A stretch of 6,777 nucleotides of DNA, from contig CAMBHV010000076.1 in assembly GCA_945867255.1 (NCBI GenBank), forward strand, positions 1 to 6,777. Reading direction: 5' to 3'. Below the pieces are notes generated by a model. It ran no database searches. It was not told where the DNA came from and was given only the letters and a program-made list of their open reading frames with translations. Shown in pieces: positions 1 to 6,061 of the stretch (position 1 is the stretch's first letter; each line of letters begins with the position of its first letter). Made by a program: the position numbers and the translations under genes. The DNA is from an uncultured Clostridia bacterium (GTDB lineage: Bacteria > Bacillota > Clostridia > Oscillospirales > Ruminococcaceae).

Positions 1-868
1 GGTGGCAGCGCCAGTGTTCATGCTGGCACAGGCGGTGTGTTATGCGCCGGCCGCCATGCCCTTGGCACTGTTGGGTGGCATACGGGATGTGCCGCGCATT
101 TTTCGCCTTTCAGGTGAAAAATTGATGCTGTATGCCGGTCTGTTGGGTGGCTTCGCTGCATTTTTTTTGTTCGACCACGAAGCGATGAGCCAGATGTATT
201 TTGCTTTTTTGGGCCTGTTGTGTGCAGATGCGTTGGCCGTGCAGAACCTGCCCGGCTTTTTGGCATTTTGCGCACGGCATAAAAAGGCAGTGTCGCTGAT
301 GTGTCGGGGTGCTGTGGCCCTGCTGGCTTTGGTGGGCTTTGTAACAGGGTTGTGTACCATGGTGCAGATGGTGCAGGAGACCGTACCAGTGATGACACGT
401 GCACAAGCGGATGATTCGTGGGATCTTCCTTTGACGGCTGCAGAGCAGCAGGCCATGGAATGGATACAGCAGAATGTTCCACAGGACGCTTTGCTTGCTA
501 CGAACCGTACTCATACAGGTAAGGCGCTGGAAGGGCTTTCCAATGTGTATTCCGGTCTTTGCGGAAGACAGTTTTACATGGAGAGCTTCAAATATGCAAA
601 ATCCAACTTGGGGGTGCCCGAGGAAGAGATTTTTCAACGCGTGGAGGAAATGAAGGCGTTGTTCGGCCCGGATATGACGGCCGAACAGGCGGCCGGTTTC
701 TGCCGGGAAAAGGGAATCGACTATATCGTGTATTCTCGCCAGGCGGCACGCTATGGATGGGATGTAACAGAACAGGTGCAACCCTGTGTGTTTTCCACCG
801 ATGTGCCGGCCGGATTTGAAGCAGTGTTTGAAAACGAAGACGTTGTAATTTTTCAACGAACAGAGTGA
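1..868 (+). CDS. Polytopic membrane protein, C-terminal part (GT-C-like)
   Basis: The reading frame is open from the left edge (first full codon at base 2) to a TGA at 866-868, giving 288 visible residues. The true start is upstream: the GTG at base 2 falls inside a hydrophobic stretch and has no ribosome site in view. Hydrophobic segments lie near residues 1-27, 40-58, 65-90 and 97-122. After the last one comes a soluble domain of about 165 residues (WIQQNVPQDALLATNR around 154-169, CGRQFYMES 187-195, KGIDYIVYSRQ 237-247, FENEDVVIF 276-284). A membrane bundle followed by a domain with an 'N-terminal WI..N.P.dall.t', a '.GR..y.e' and a 'idYivv ... feN..v.i' pattern is what I associate with the C-termini of GT-C-fold glycosyltransferase-like envelope proteins; this is family resemblance from memory, not a proven assignment. 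No catalytic residue can be named because the N-terminal half is missing. It ends 13 nt before purD and so is probably co-transcribed with it. Membrane-protein call firm; GT-C call tentative. Confidence 0.75.
   Translation, partial: VAAPVFMLAQAVCYAPAAMPLALLGGIRDVPRIFRLSGEKLMLYAGLLGGFAAFFLFDHEAMSQMYFAFLGLLCADALAVQNLPGFLAFCARHKKAVSLMCRGAVALLALVGFVTGLCTMVQMVQETVPVMTRAQADDSWDLPLTAAEQQAMEWIQQNVPQDALLATNRTHTGKALEGLSNVYSGLCGRQFYMESFKYAKSNLGVPEEEIFQRVEEMKALFGPDMTAEQAAGFCREKGIDYIVYSRQAARYGWDVTEQVQPCVFSTDVPAGFEAVFENEDVVIFQRTE
359..376 (+). repeat. Tandem 9-bp duplication inside gene 1
   Basis: ATGGTGCAG occurs twice back to back (359-367 and 368-376), encoding Met-Val-Gln twice just after the last hydrophobic segment of the membrane protein. 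It keeps the frame. It is most simply a small slippage duplication in the linker between the membrane part and the soluble domain, with no visible function. Confidence 0.6.
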
Positions 869-869
869 C

Positions 870-875
870 GGAGGA
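870..875 (+). promoter_or_regulatory. Shine-Dalgarno site of purD
   Basis: GGAGGA lies 6 nt before the ATG at 882, directly after the stop of the upstream membrane gene. It fixes the purD start. The ATG at 877-879 is in another frame and overlaps too closely to be used. The 13-nt gap leaves no room for a separate promoter. Confidence 0.85.
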
Positions 876-881
876 AATGCC

Positions 882-2174
882 ATGAAAGTACTTGTTGTAG
901 GCGGTGGCGGGCGTGAGCACGCCATCATCCGAAAACTGAAAGAGGCCAAGGCGGCACCGAAGCTTTACTGTGCGCCGGGCAACGGGGGCATTGCATTTGA
1001 TGCCGAGTGTGTGCCCATTAAGGCCACAGATGTGCAGGCTATGGTGGAATGGGCCGTGGAAAATGCCGTGGACTATGTAGTGGTTGCCCCAGACGACCCT
1101 CTTGCTCTTGGTATGGTGGATGCACTGGCCGAGAAAGGCATCCCCGCGTTTGGCCCCAACAAAGCTGCGGCGCGTATCGAAGCCAGCAAGGTGTTTTCCA
1201 AAGACTTGATGAAAAAATATGGGATTCCTACGGCTCGTTACGAGGCTTTTGATGACGCCGATGCTGCGCGTGCCTATATCCGCGCGCAAGGAACGTATCC
1301 CGTGGTGGTGAAAGCGGATGGCCTTGCATTGGGCAAAGGGGTGTTGATTTGCGAGAATGAGGCGGACGCCATGGATGCTGTGAAAAGCATGATGGAGGAT
1401 GGTGCGTTCGGCGTTTCCGGCAGCCGTGTAGTGGTGGAGGAGTTTCTTACCGGGCCCGAGGTTTCCGTGCTGAGTTTCACAGATGGTGAAACAGTGGTGC
1501 CCATGGTCTCCAGCATGGATCACAAGCGTGCGTTGGATGGCGACAAAGGCCTGAACACCGGTGGTATGGGTACGATCGCTCCCAATCCTTACTATACAGA
1601 GGATATCGCGCAGATATGTATGCGCACCATTTTCCAGCCCACCATCGAGGCAATGAAGGCAGAGGGCTGCCCGTTTAAAGGGTGCTTGTATTTTGGCCTC
1701 ATGCTCACACCAAACGGGCCAAAAGTGATTGAATACAATTGCCGTTTCGGAGACCCGGAAACACAGGTGGTGCTTCCTCTTCTGGAAGGTGATCTTCTGG
1801 ATATCATGCAAGCCACCACGAATGGTACACTGGCAGAAGTGCCTATTGCCTGGAAGGGGGCATCTGCGGCGTGTGTGGTGCTGGCTTCGGGTGGTTATCC
1901 TCAGAAATATGAGACAGGCAAGCCCATCACAGGCCTTGTGGATGGTCAGCTACCCGGCGGCGGGGCTACGGTGTTCCATGCGGGCACAAAGCTGTGCGAC
2001 GGCGTGCTTGTGACGGCAGGCGGCCGCGTGCTGGGCATAACGGCAGTGGCAAAAGCGCTTGGAACAGCAGTGAAGGACGCCTATGACGCAGCAGAACATA
2101 TCCACTTTGAAGGGCTGCACAAACGCAGCGATATCGGCGCCCGTGCACTGGCCGCCGGAAAGAAAGGAAACTGA
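882..2174 (+). CDS. purD: Phosphoribosylamine-glycine ligase (GAR synthetase)
   Basis: This cytosolic ATP-grasp enzyme joins 5-phosphoribosylamine and glycine with ATP to make glycinamide ribonucleotide, step 2 of de novo purine synthesis. The 430-residue length is normal for a monofunctional bacterial PurD. In order: N domain with GGGGREHA at residues 7-14 and APGNGG at 31-36; the substrate loop APDDPL at 69-74 (commonly GPE.PL in other bacteria); ATP-grasp domain with FGPNKAAARIEASK around 90-103, KADGLALGKGV at 144-154, VVEEFLTGPEVS at 184-195, DHKR at 213-216, NTGGMG at 225-230 and EYNCRFGDPETQ at 284-295, which holds the expected metal-binding Glu and Asn; then the C domain with GGYP at 337-340 and the KRSDIGARAL end at 414-423. 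All expected motifs are present, with no frameshift. The start is set by GGAGGA 6 nt upstream. The stop is 2 nt before purL, so the two are surely one transcript and probably translationally coupled. No second enzyme (PurM or PurN) is fused to it. Confidence 0.98.
   Translation: MKVLVVGGGGREHAIIRKLKEAKAAPKLYCAPGNGGIAFDAECVPIKATDVQAMVEWAVENAVDYVVVAPDDPLALGMVDALAEKGIPAFGPNKAAARIEASKVFSKDLMKKYGIPTARYEAFDDADAARAYIRAQGTYPVVVKADGLALGKGVLICENEADAMDAVKSMMEDGAFGVSGSRVVVEEFLTGPEVSVLSFTDGETVVPMVSSMDHKRALDGDKGLNTGGMGTIAPNPYYTEDIAQICMRTIFQPTIEAMKAEGCPFKGCLYFGLMLTPNGPKVIEYNCRFGDPETQVVLPLLEGDLLDIMQATTNGTLAEVPIAWKGASAACVVLASGGYPQKYETGKPITGLVDGQLPGGGATVFHAGTKLCDGVLVTAGGRVLGITAVAKALGTAVKDAYDAAEHIHFEGLHKRSDIGARALAAGKKGN
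2163..2168 (+). promoter_or_regulatory. Shine-Dalgarno site of purL, inside purD
   Basis: AAAGGA sits within the last codons of purD, 8 nt before the purL ATG at 2177. It is weaker than the sites of purD and of the last gene, which fits initiation by ribosomes that have just ended purD at 2172-2174. Confidence 0.6.
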
Positions 2175-2176
2175 TC

Positions 2177-5100
2177 ATGGCAGTACAGCGTATTTATGTG
2201 GAAAAACGGCCTGAGCACGCGGTGGAGGCCAAAGGCCTTTTGGCAGAATTTCGCGGTCTTCTGGGCGCAAAAGGGCTGACGGGCCTGAGAATTTTAAATC
2301 GTTATGATGTGGAAGGCATGGAGGCAGGCCAGTTTGAACAGGCTGTGCCGGTGGTGTTCTCGGAGCCTCAGCTGGATGATGTATATCCCGAAATCCCCAA
2401 GGGCGAGTTTACCGTATTCGCCACAGAATATCTGCCCGGCCAGTTTGACCAGCGTGCGGCATCGGCGGCAGAATGTGTGGGCCTGCTGTTCGGCGGTGAG
2501 CGCCCGGCTGTGGCCACGGCGCGCGTATTCCTTTTGTCTGGCAGTGTCAGCGAGGAAGAACTGGCAGCCATCAAGAAATATGTGATCAACCCTGTGGAGG
2601 CACGGGAAGCGTCGTTGGCAGAAAAAACCACGCTGAAAACCGAATATGCCGCTCCGGATACGGTAGCTACGCTGACAGGGTTTATCGGGTTGGATAAACC
2701 GGATTTGGCGGCGATGGTGCAGCAATATGGCCTTGCCATGGACGCGGATGATGTGGCTTTTTGCCAGGCATACTTCCGCAAGGAAGGGCGCGACCCGACC
2801 ATCACCGAGCTTCGCATGATCGACACCTACTGGTCCGACCACTGCCGCCACACCACCTTCGGCACCATTCTGGACGAAGTAGTGCCCGGCAGCGAAACAC
2901 TGGAAAAGGCATATGCGCGTTACCTTGCCATGCGCAAAGAAGTATACGCTGGCAAAAAAGAAAAACCGATGTGCCTGATGGATATGGGCACCATGGGTGG
3001 AAAATATCTTAAGAAAAAGGGGATCTTGAAAGGGCTGGACGAATCCGACGAGATCAATGCCTGCAGCGTGAAAATCAATGTGGACAATAACGGCACACAG
3101 GAACCCTGGTTGCTCTTATTCAAAAACGAGACGCATAACCATCCCACGGAGATCGAGCCGTTCGGCGGTGCGGCTACGTGTATTGGTGGCGCTATCCGCG
3201 ACCCGCTCGCAAACCGTGGCTATGTATTTGGGGCTATGCGCGTCACTGGCGCGGCAGACCCACTGAAGCCCGTCAGCGAAACCATGCCCGGCAAACTGCC
3301 TCAGCGCAAGTTGGTGCAGACGGCTGCAGCCGGCTATTCCAGCTATGGTAACCAGATCGGCCTTGCCACAGGTGTGGTGGATGAGATTTATCATCCCGGA
3401 TATGTGGCGAAACGTATGGAGATCGGTGCCGTGCTGGGCGCTGTGCCCGAGGACGCTGTGCGTCGGGAAGAACCGGCGCCCGGAGACGTAGTGATTCTGT
3501 TGGGCGGGCGCACGGGGCGCGACGGCTGCGGTGGCGCCACCGGCTCTTCGAAGGCTCATAAGCTGGAAAGCCTTGAGACATGCGGCGCAGAGGTACAAAA
3601 GGGCAATGCCCCGGTGGAGCGCAAGCTGCAGCGCTTGTTCCGCACAAAAGACGCTACGCTGATGATCAAGCGTTGTAATGACTTTGGCGCAGGCGGCGTC
3701 TCTGTGGCAATTGGCGAATTGGCCGACGGCCTTTCCATCGATTTGGATGCTGTACCTAAAAAATATGACGGCCTGGACGGAACGGAACTTGCCATTTCGG
3801 AAAGTCAGGAGCGCATGGCAGTGGTTGTGGAAGCGAAAGATGCAGACGCATTTATTGCCGCTGCAAACAAAGAAAACCTGGAGGCCACAAAAGTGGCCGT
3901 TGTCACGGCGGAACCGCGCCTTGTGATGCGCTGGAAAGGCCATGTGATTTGTGATATCGCACGTGAATTTTTAAATTCAAACGGTGCGGAAAAACATGCC
4001 AGAGCCGTATTGGCCGAACCCCAGCTTGCCAAAGCGCAGGTAAATGGCGCAACATTCGGCGAAAAGATGCGTAACTTGGTGGCAGATTTGAATGTGTGCT
4101 CCAAGAAAGGGCTTTCCGAGCGGTTCGATTCCACCATTGGTGCAGGCACCGTGTTGATGCCGTTCGGTGGGCGCCGGCAACTTACACCGATTCAGGCCAT
4201 GGTGGATAAAATGCCTGTGCTGCACGGCGAAACGCGCACCTGCGCCGGCATGGCGTGGGGCTACAACCCGCTGATCAGTGAAAAAAGCCCGTATCACGGC
4301 GCGTATCTTGCCGTGGCGGAAAGCATCTCCAAACTGGTGGCCACCGGCCTTTGTGCCGAGAAGGCATACCTGACGTTCCAGGAATATTTCCAGCGCCTGG
4401 GCACAGACGCTGCCCGCTGGGGCCAGCCTGTGGCGGCGCTGCTGGGCGCGCTGGATGCGCAGGCCGATTTTGGTGTGGCCGCCATCGGCGGAAAGGACTC
4501 CATGTCCGGCACGTTTGAACATATCGATGTGCCGCCCACGCTGGTAAGCTTTGCCGTGGCTGCGGACGAAACGCAGAATATCATCAGCCCGGAATTCAAG
4601 CTTCCCGGCTCAAAGGTGGTGCTGCTGCGCCCCGCCATGGAAGATGCGCTTCGCCCGCAGGCGCAGAGCCTGAAAGAGTTGTGGAAACAGGTGAACGGCC
4701 TGATGCGCGAGGGCAAGGTGCTGGCGGCCTACACGCCCGGCATGGGCGGTGTGGCCGAGGCACTGTTTAAAATGTGCATTGGCAACGAGCTTGGCTTCCG
4801 CCTTGCGCCCGAAGTGGACGCGGACAGCTTGTTTGACTATGCCTACGGCAGCTTTGTGCTGGAGCTGGCAGAAGATGTGGATGTGGGCATGCTTCTGGGC
4901 GAGACGACAAACACAGGCGTGTTCGAAGCGGCCGGCGAGGCTGTGCCCATGGCTGAATTACTGCAGGCATGGGAAGACAAGCTGGAACCCATCTTCCCCT
5001 ATCACACTCCGGAAAGTCAGGCGCAGGTGCCCTGCATTTCGTATCGGGCGGAAACACGCGTTGCCCCGAAGGTGGGCATTGCAAAGCCGCGGGTGCTGAT

Positions 5101-5884
5101 CCCCGTGTTCCCGGGCACGAACTGCGAATATGATTCTGCCCGCGCTATGGAGCGCGCGGGCGCCGTGCCCGATGTGTTTGTCATCAACAACCTTACGCCA
5201 GCACACGTGGCCGAAAGTGCAAAAGAGCTGGCAAGGCGCATCGGCGAAAGCCAGATGATTTTTCTGCCGGGCGGATTCTCCGGCGGCGACGAGCCGGAAG
5301 GCAGTGCAAAATTTATTGCGGCATTTTTCCGTAACCCGGCCATTACCGAGGCGGTGCATGCCCTTTTGGAACAGCGCGACGGTTTGATGCTGGGCATTTG
5401 CAACGGGTTCCAGGCGCTTGTGAAACTGGGCCTTGTGCCGTTCGGGAAAATCGTCAAAACAGATGCCTCGTGCCCCACGTTGACATTTAACGAGATCGGG
5501 CGGCATCAGTCTATGCTGGTGAATACGCGTGTTGCTTCGAATAAATCGCCATGGTTGCAGTTTTCGCAGCCGGGCGATGTGCACACCATTGCCATCAGCC
5601 ATGGCGAAGGGCGCTTTGTGGCAAGTGAAAAAGTGCTGGAACAGCTGCGCGAAAACGGGCAGATTGCTACCCAGTATGTAGATCTTGCGGGCGTTCCTAC
5701 ATTGGATATGCGTTATAACCCCAACGGCAGTGTGTGGGCTATTGAGGGCATTACAAGCCCGGACGGCCGCGTGCTGGGCAAGATGGGCCATTCCGAGCGC
5801 TTCGGCAATGACCTTTATAAAAATGTGGACGGCAACAAGGATCAGCGCCTGTTCGAAGGCGGCGTGGCCTACTTCTCTCTGTAA
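2177..5884 (+). CDS. purL: Phosphoribosylformylglycinamidine synthase, single chain
   Basis: This cytosolic enzyme converts FGAR, glutamine and ATP to FGAM, glutamate, ADP and phosphate, step 4 of de novo purine synthesis. At 1235 residues it is the one-chain form, so separate PurS and PurQ are not needed. Domains in order: PurS-like N domain about 1-170; helical linker with the hallmark WSDHCRH at 219-225; first AIRS-type half with ETHNHPTEIEPFGGAAT at 318-334, GGRTGRDGCGGATGSS at 443-458 and NDFGAGGVS at 501-509; second AIRS-type half from about 625 with GGKDSMSG at 771-778; C-terminal class I glutamine amidotransferase from about 970. In the amidotransferase, PGTNCEYDSA (979-988) and PGGFSGGDE (1031-1039) precede the nucleophile Cys1075 in GICNGFQ; His1142 and Glu1144 in SHGEG complete the triad, and GHSERFG (1204-1210) lies near the end. 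The sequence style matches the second single-chain clade known from Clostridia, bifidobacteria and streptococci (TIGR01857 type) rather than the proteobacterial one. Every catalytic motif is intact. GC rises clearly in the second half, especially about 4200-4900, with no break in frame. Confidence 0.98.
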   Translation: MAVQRIYVEKRPEHAVEAKGLLAEFRGLLGAKGLTGLRILNRYDVEGMEAGQFEQAVPVVFSEPQLDDVYPEIPKGEFTVFATEYLPGQFDQRAASAAECVGLLFGGERPAVATARVFLLSGSVSEEELAAIKKYVINPVEAREASLAEKTTLKTEYAAPDTVATLTGFIGLDKPDLAAMVQQYGLAMDADDVAFCQAYFRKEGRDPTITELRMIDTYWSDHCRHTTFGTILDEVVPGSETLEKAYARYLAMRKEVYAGKKEKPMCLMDMGTMGGKYLKKKGILKGLDESDEINACSVKINVDNNGTQEPWLLLFKNETHNHPTEIEPFGGAATCIGGAIRDPLANRGYVFGAMRVTGAADPLKPVSETMPGKLPQRKLVQTAAAGYSSYGNQIGLATGVVDEIYHPGYVAKRMEIGAVLGAVPEDAVRREEPAPGDVVILLGGRTGRDGCGGATGSSKAHKLESLETCGAEVQKGNAPVERKLQRLFRTKDATLMIKRCNDFGAGGVSVAIGELADGLSIDLDAVPKKYDGLDGTELAISESQERMAVVVEAKDADAFIAAANKENLEATKVAVVTAEPRLVMRWKGHVICDIAREFLNSNGAEKHARAVLAEPQLAKAQVNGATFGEKMRNLVADLNVCSKKGLSERFDSTIGAGTVLMPFGGRRQLTPIQAMVDKMPVLHGETRTCAGMAWGYNPLISEKSPYHGAYLAVAESISKLVATGLCAEKAYLTFQEYFQRLGTDAARWGQPVAALLGALDAQADFGVAAIGGKDSMSGTFEHIDVPPTLVSFAVAADETQNIISPEFKLPGSKVVLLRPAMEDALRPQAQSLKELWKQVNGLMREGKVLAAYTPGMGGVAEALFKMCIGNELGFRLAPEVDADSLFDYAYGSFVLELAEDVDVGMLLGETTNTGVFEAAGEAVPMAELLQAWEDKLEPIFPYHTPESQAQVPCISYRAETRVAPKVGIAKPRVLIPVFPGTNCEYDSARAMERAGAVPDVFVINNLTPAHVAESAKELARRIGESQMIFLPGGFSGGDEPEGSAKFIAAFFRNPAITEAVHALLEQRDGLMLGICNGFQALVKLGLVPFGKIVKTDASCPTLTFNEIGRHQSMLVNTRVASNKSPWLQFSQPGDVHTIAISHGEGRFVASEKVLEQLRENGQIATQYVDLAGVPTLDMRYNPNGSVWAIEGITSPDGRVLGKMGHSERFGNDLYKNVDGNKDQRLFEGGVAYFSL

Positions 5885-5950
5885 AAAGCCGGCCTCATAT
5901 AGGCATTCGTGTGCGTCGTTGGATAATGTAATTTTGTGACTTGAAAAACA

Positions 5951-5993
5951 GCCCGCCTCAAGGAAAAGCTTACAGCTGTACCTGGGGGCGGGC
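5951..5993. terminator. Strong GC-rich hairpin after purL, terminator-like
   Basis: Bases 5951-5963 pair with 5981-5993: seven G-C pairs (GCCCGCC with GGCGGGC), then T-G, C-G, one A/G mismatch, A-T, G-C and G-C. The 17-nt loop can form a further AGCT-TAC-AGCT mini-hairpin (5967-5977) and contains the perfect palindrome TACAGCTGTA (5971-5980). It begins 66 nt after the purL stop, where a terminator is expected. On the + strand the stem is followed by AAGGTGTG, with no run of T. On the minus strand it is followed by TGTTTTTC (complement of 5943-5950), so as an intrinsic terminator it faces transcripts coming from the right. It may still pause, end or protect the purDL mRNA. Structure certain on paper; function inferred. 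Confidence 0.55.
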
Positions 5994-6046
5994 AAGGTGT
6001 GTCAGGAATGATACGCCGTCGGGCCGCCCTGTGCGCCCGTCGCGCT

Positions 6047-6054
6047 GAGGAGGA
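6047..6054 (+). promoter_or_regulatory. Shine-Dalgarno site of the last gene
   Basis: GAGGAGGA, the strongest ribosome site in the window, has its AGGAGG core (6048-6053) 8 nt before ATG 6062. It decides the start of the last gene over the in-frame ATG at 6008, which has only a poor AAGG 5' of it. I found no convincing -35/-10 pair between 5885 and 6046; GATAAT at 5922-5927 lacks a -35 partner. Confidence 0.85.
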
Positions 6055-6061
6055 CTTTCCC

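Noticed and set aside
171..178. T8 run in gene 1 as a phase-variation tract
   Set aside because: It encodes Phe-Phe-Leu in a membrane segment, where T-rich codons are expected, and eight bases alone is weak evidence for a switching tract.
851..863. ACGAACAG near the end of gene 1 as a PurBox (PurR site)
   Set aside because: It matches only the CGAAC core of the consensus, has no inverted partner at the usual spacing, and lies in coding sequence next to a stop codon.
950..1570. PurD motif differences from the textbook form (APDDPL for GPE.PL, SSMDHKR for .QDHKR)
   Set aside because: They look like the normal wording of the clostridial PurD subfamily. The ATP-grasp and metal-binding residues are intact, so there is no sign of lost or changed activity.
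588..1811. 407-codon open frame on the minus strand opposite purD
   Set aside because: It lies antisense to a clearly real purD, its translation is rich in His, Cys and Arg with no recognisable motif, and it has no ribosome site. It is a by-product of the codon pattern of purD.
2679..2700. 8-bp inverted repeat GGTTTATC / GATAAACC with a 6-nt loop in purL
   Set aside because: About two such short hairpins are expected by chance in a window of this length; it lies in a coding linker with no other signal.
4592..4603. Adjacent EcoRI and HindIII sites (GAATTCAAGCTT) resembling a cloning linker
   Set aside because: They code in frame for Glu-Phe-Lys-Leu inside purL with the protein continuing normally, so this is coincidence rather than vector sequence.
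5892..5904. GCCT-CATAT-AGGC mini-hairpin right after purL
   Set aside because: A 4-bp stem with no T-run after it; not a credible terminator.
4958..5995. 345-codon minus-strand frame opposite the end of purL
   Set aside because: It is antisense to the conserved amidotransferase domain, with no family-like motifs. Its start lies just beyond the hairpin and the orientation of that hairpin does not support it.
6020..6039. CGGGC / GCCCG hairpin just before the last gene's ribosome site
   Set aside because: Only 5 pairs with a 10-nt loop, in a locally very GC-rich stretch, and it does not cover the ribosome site. Too weak to claim regulation.
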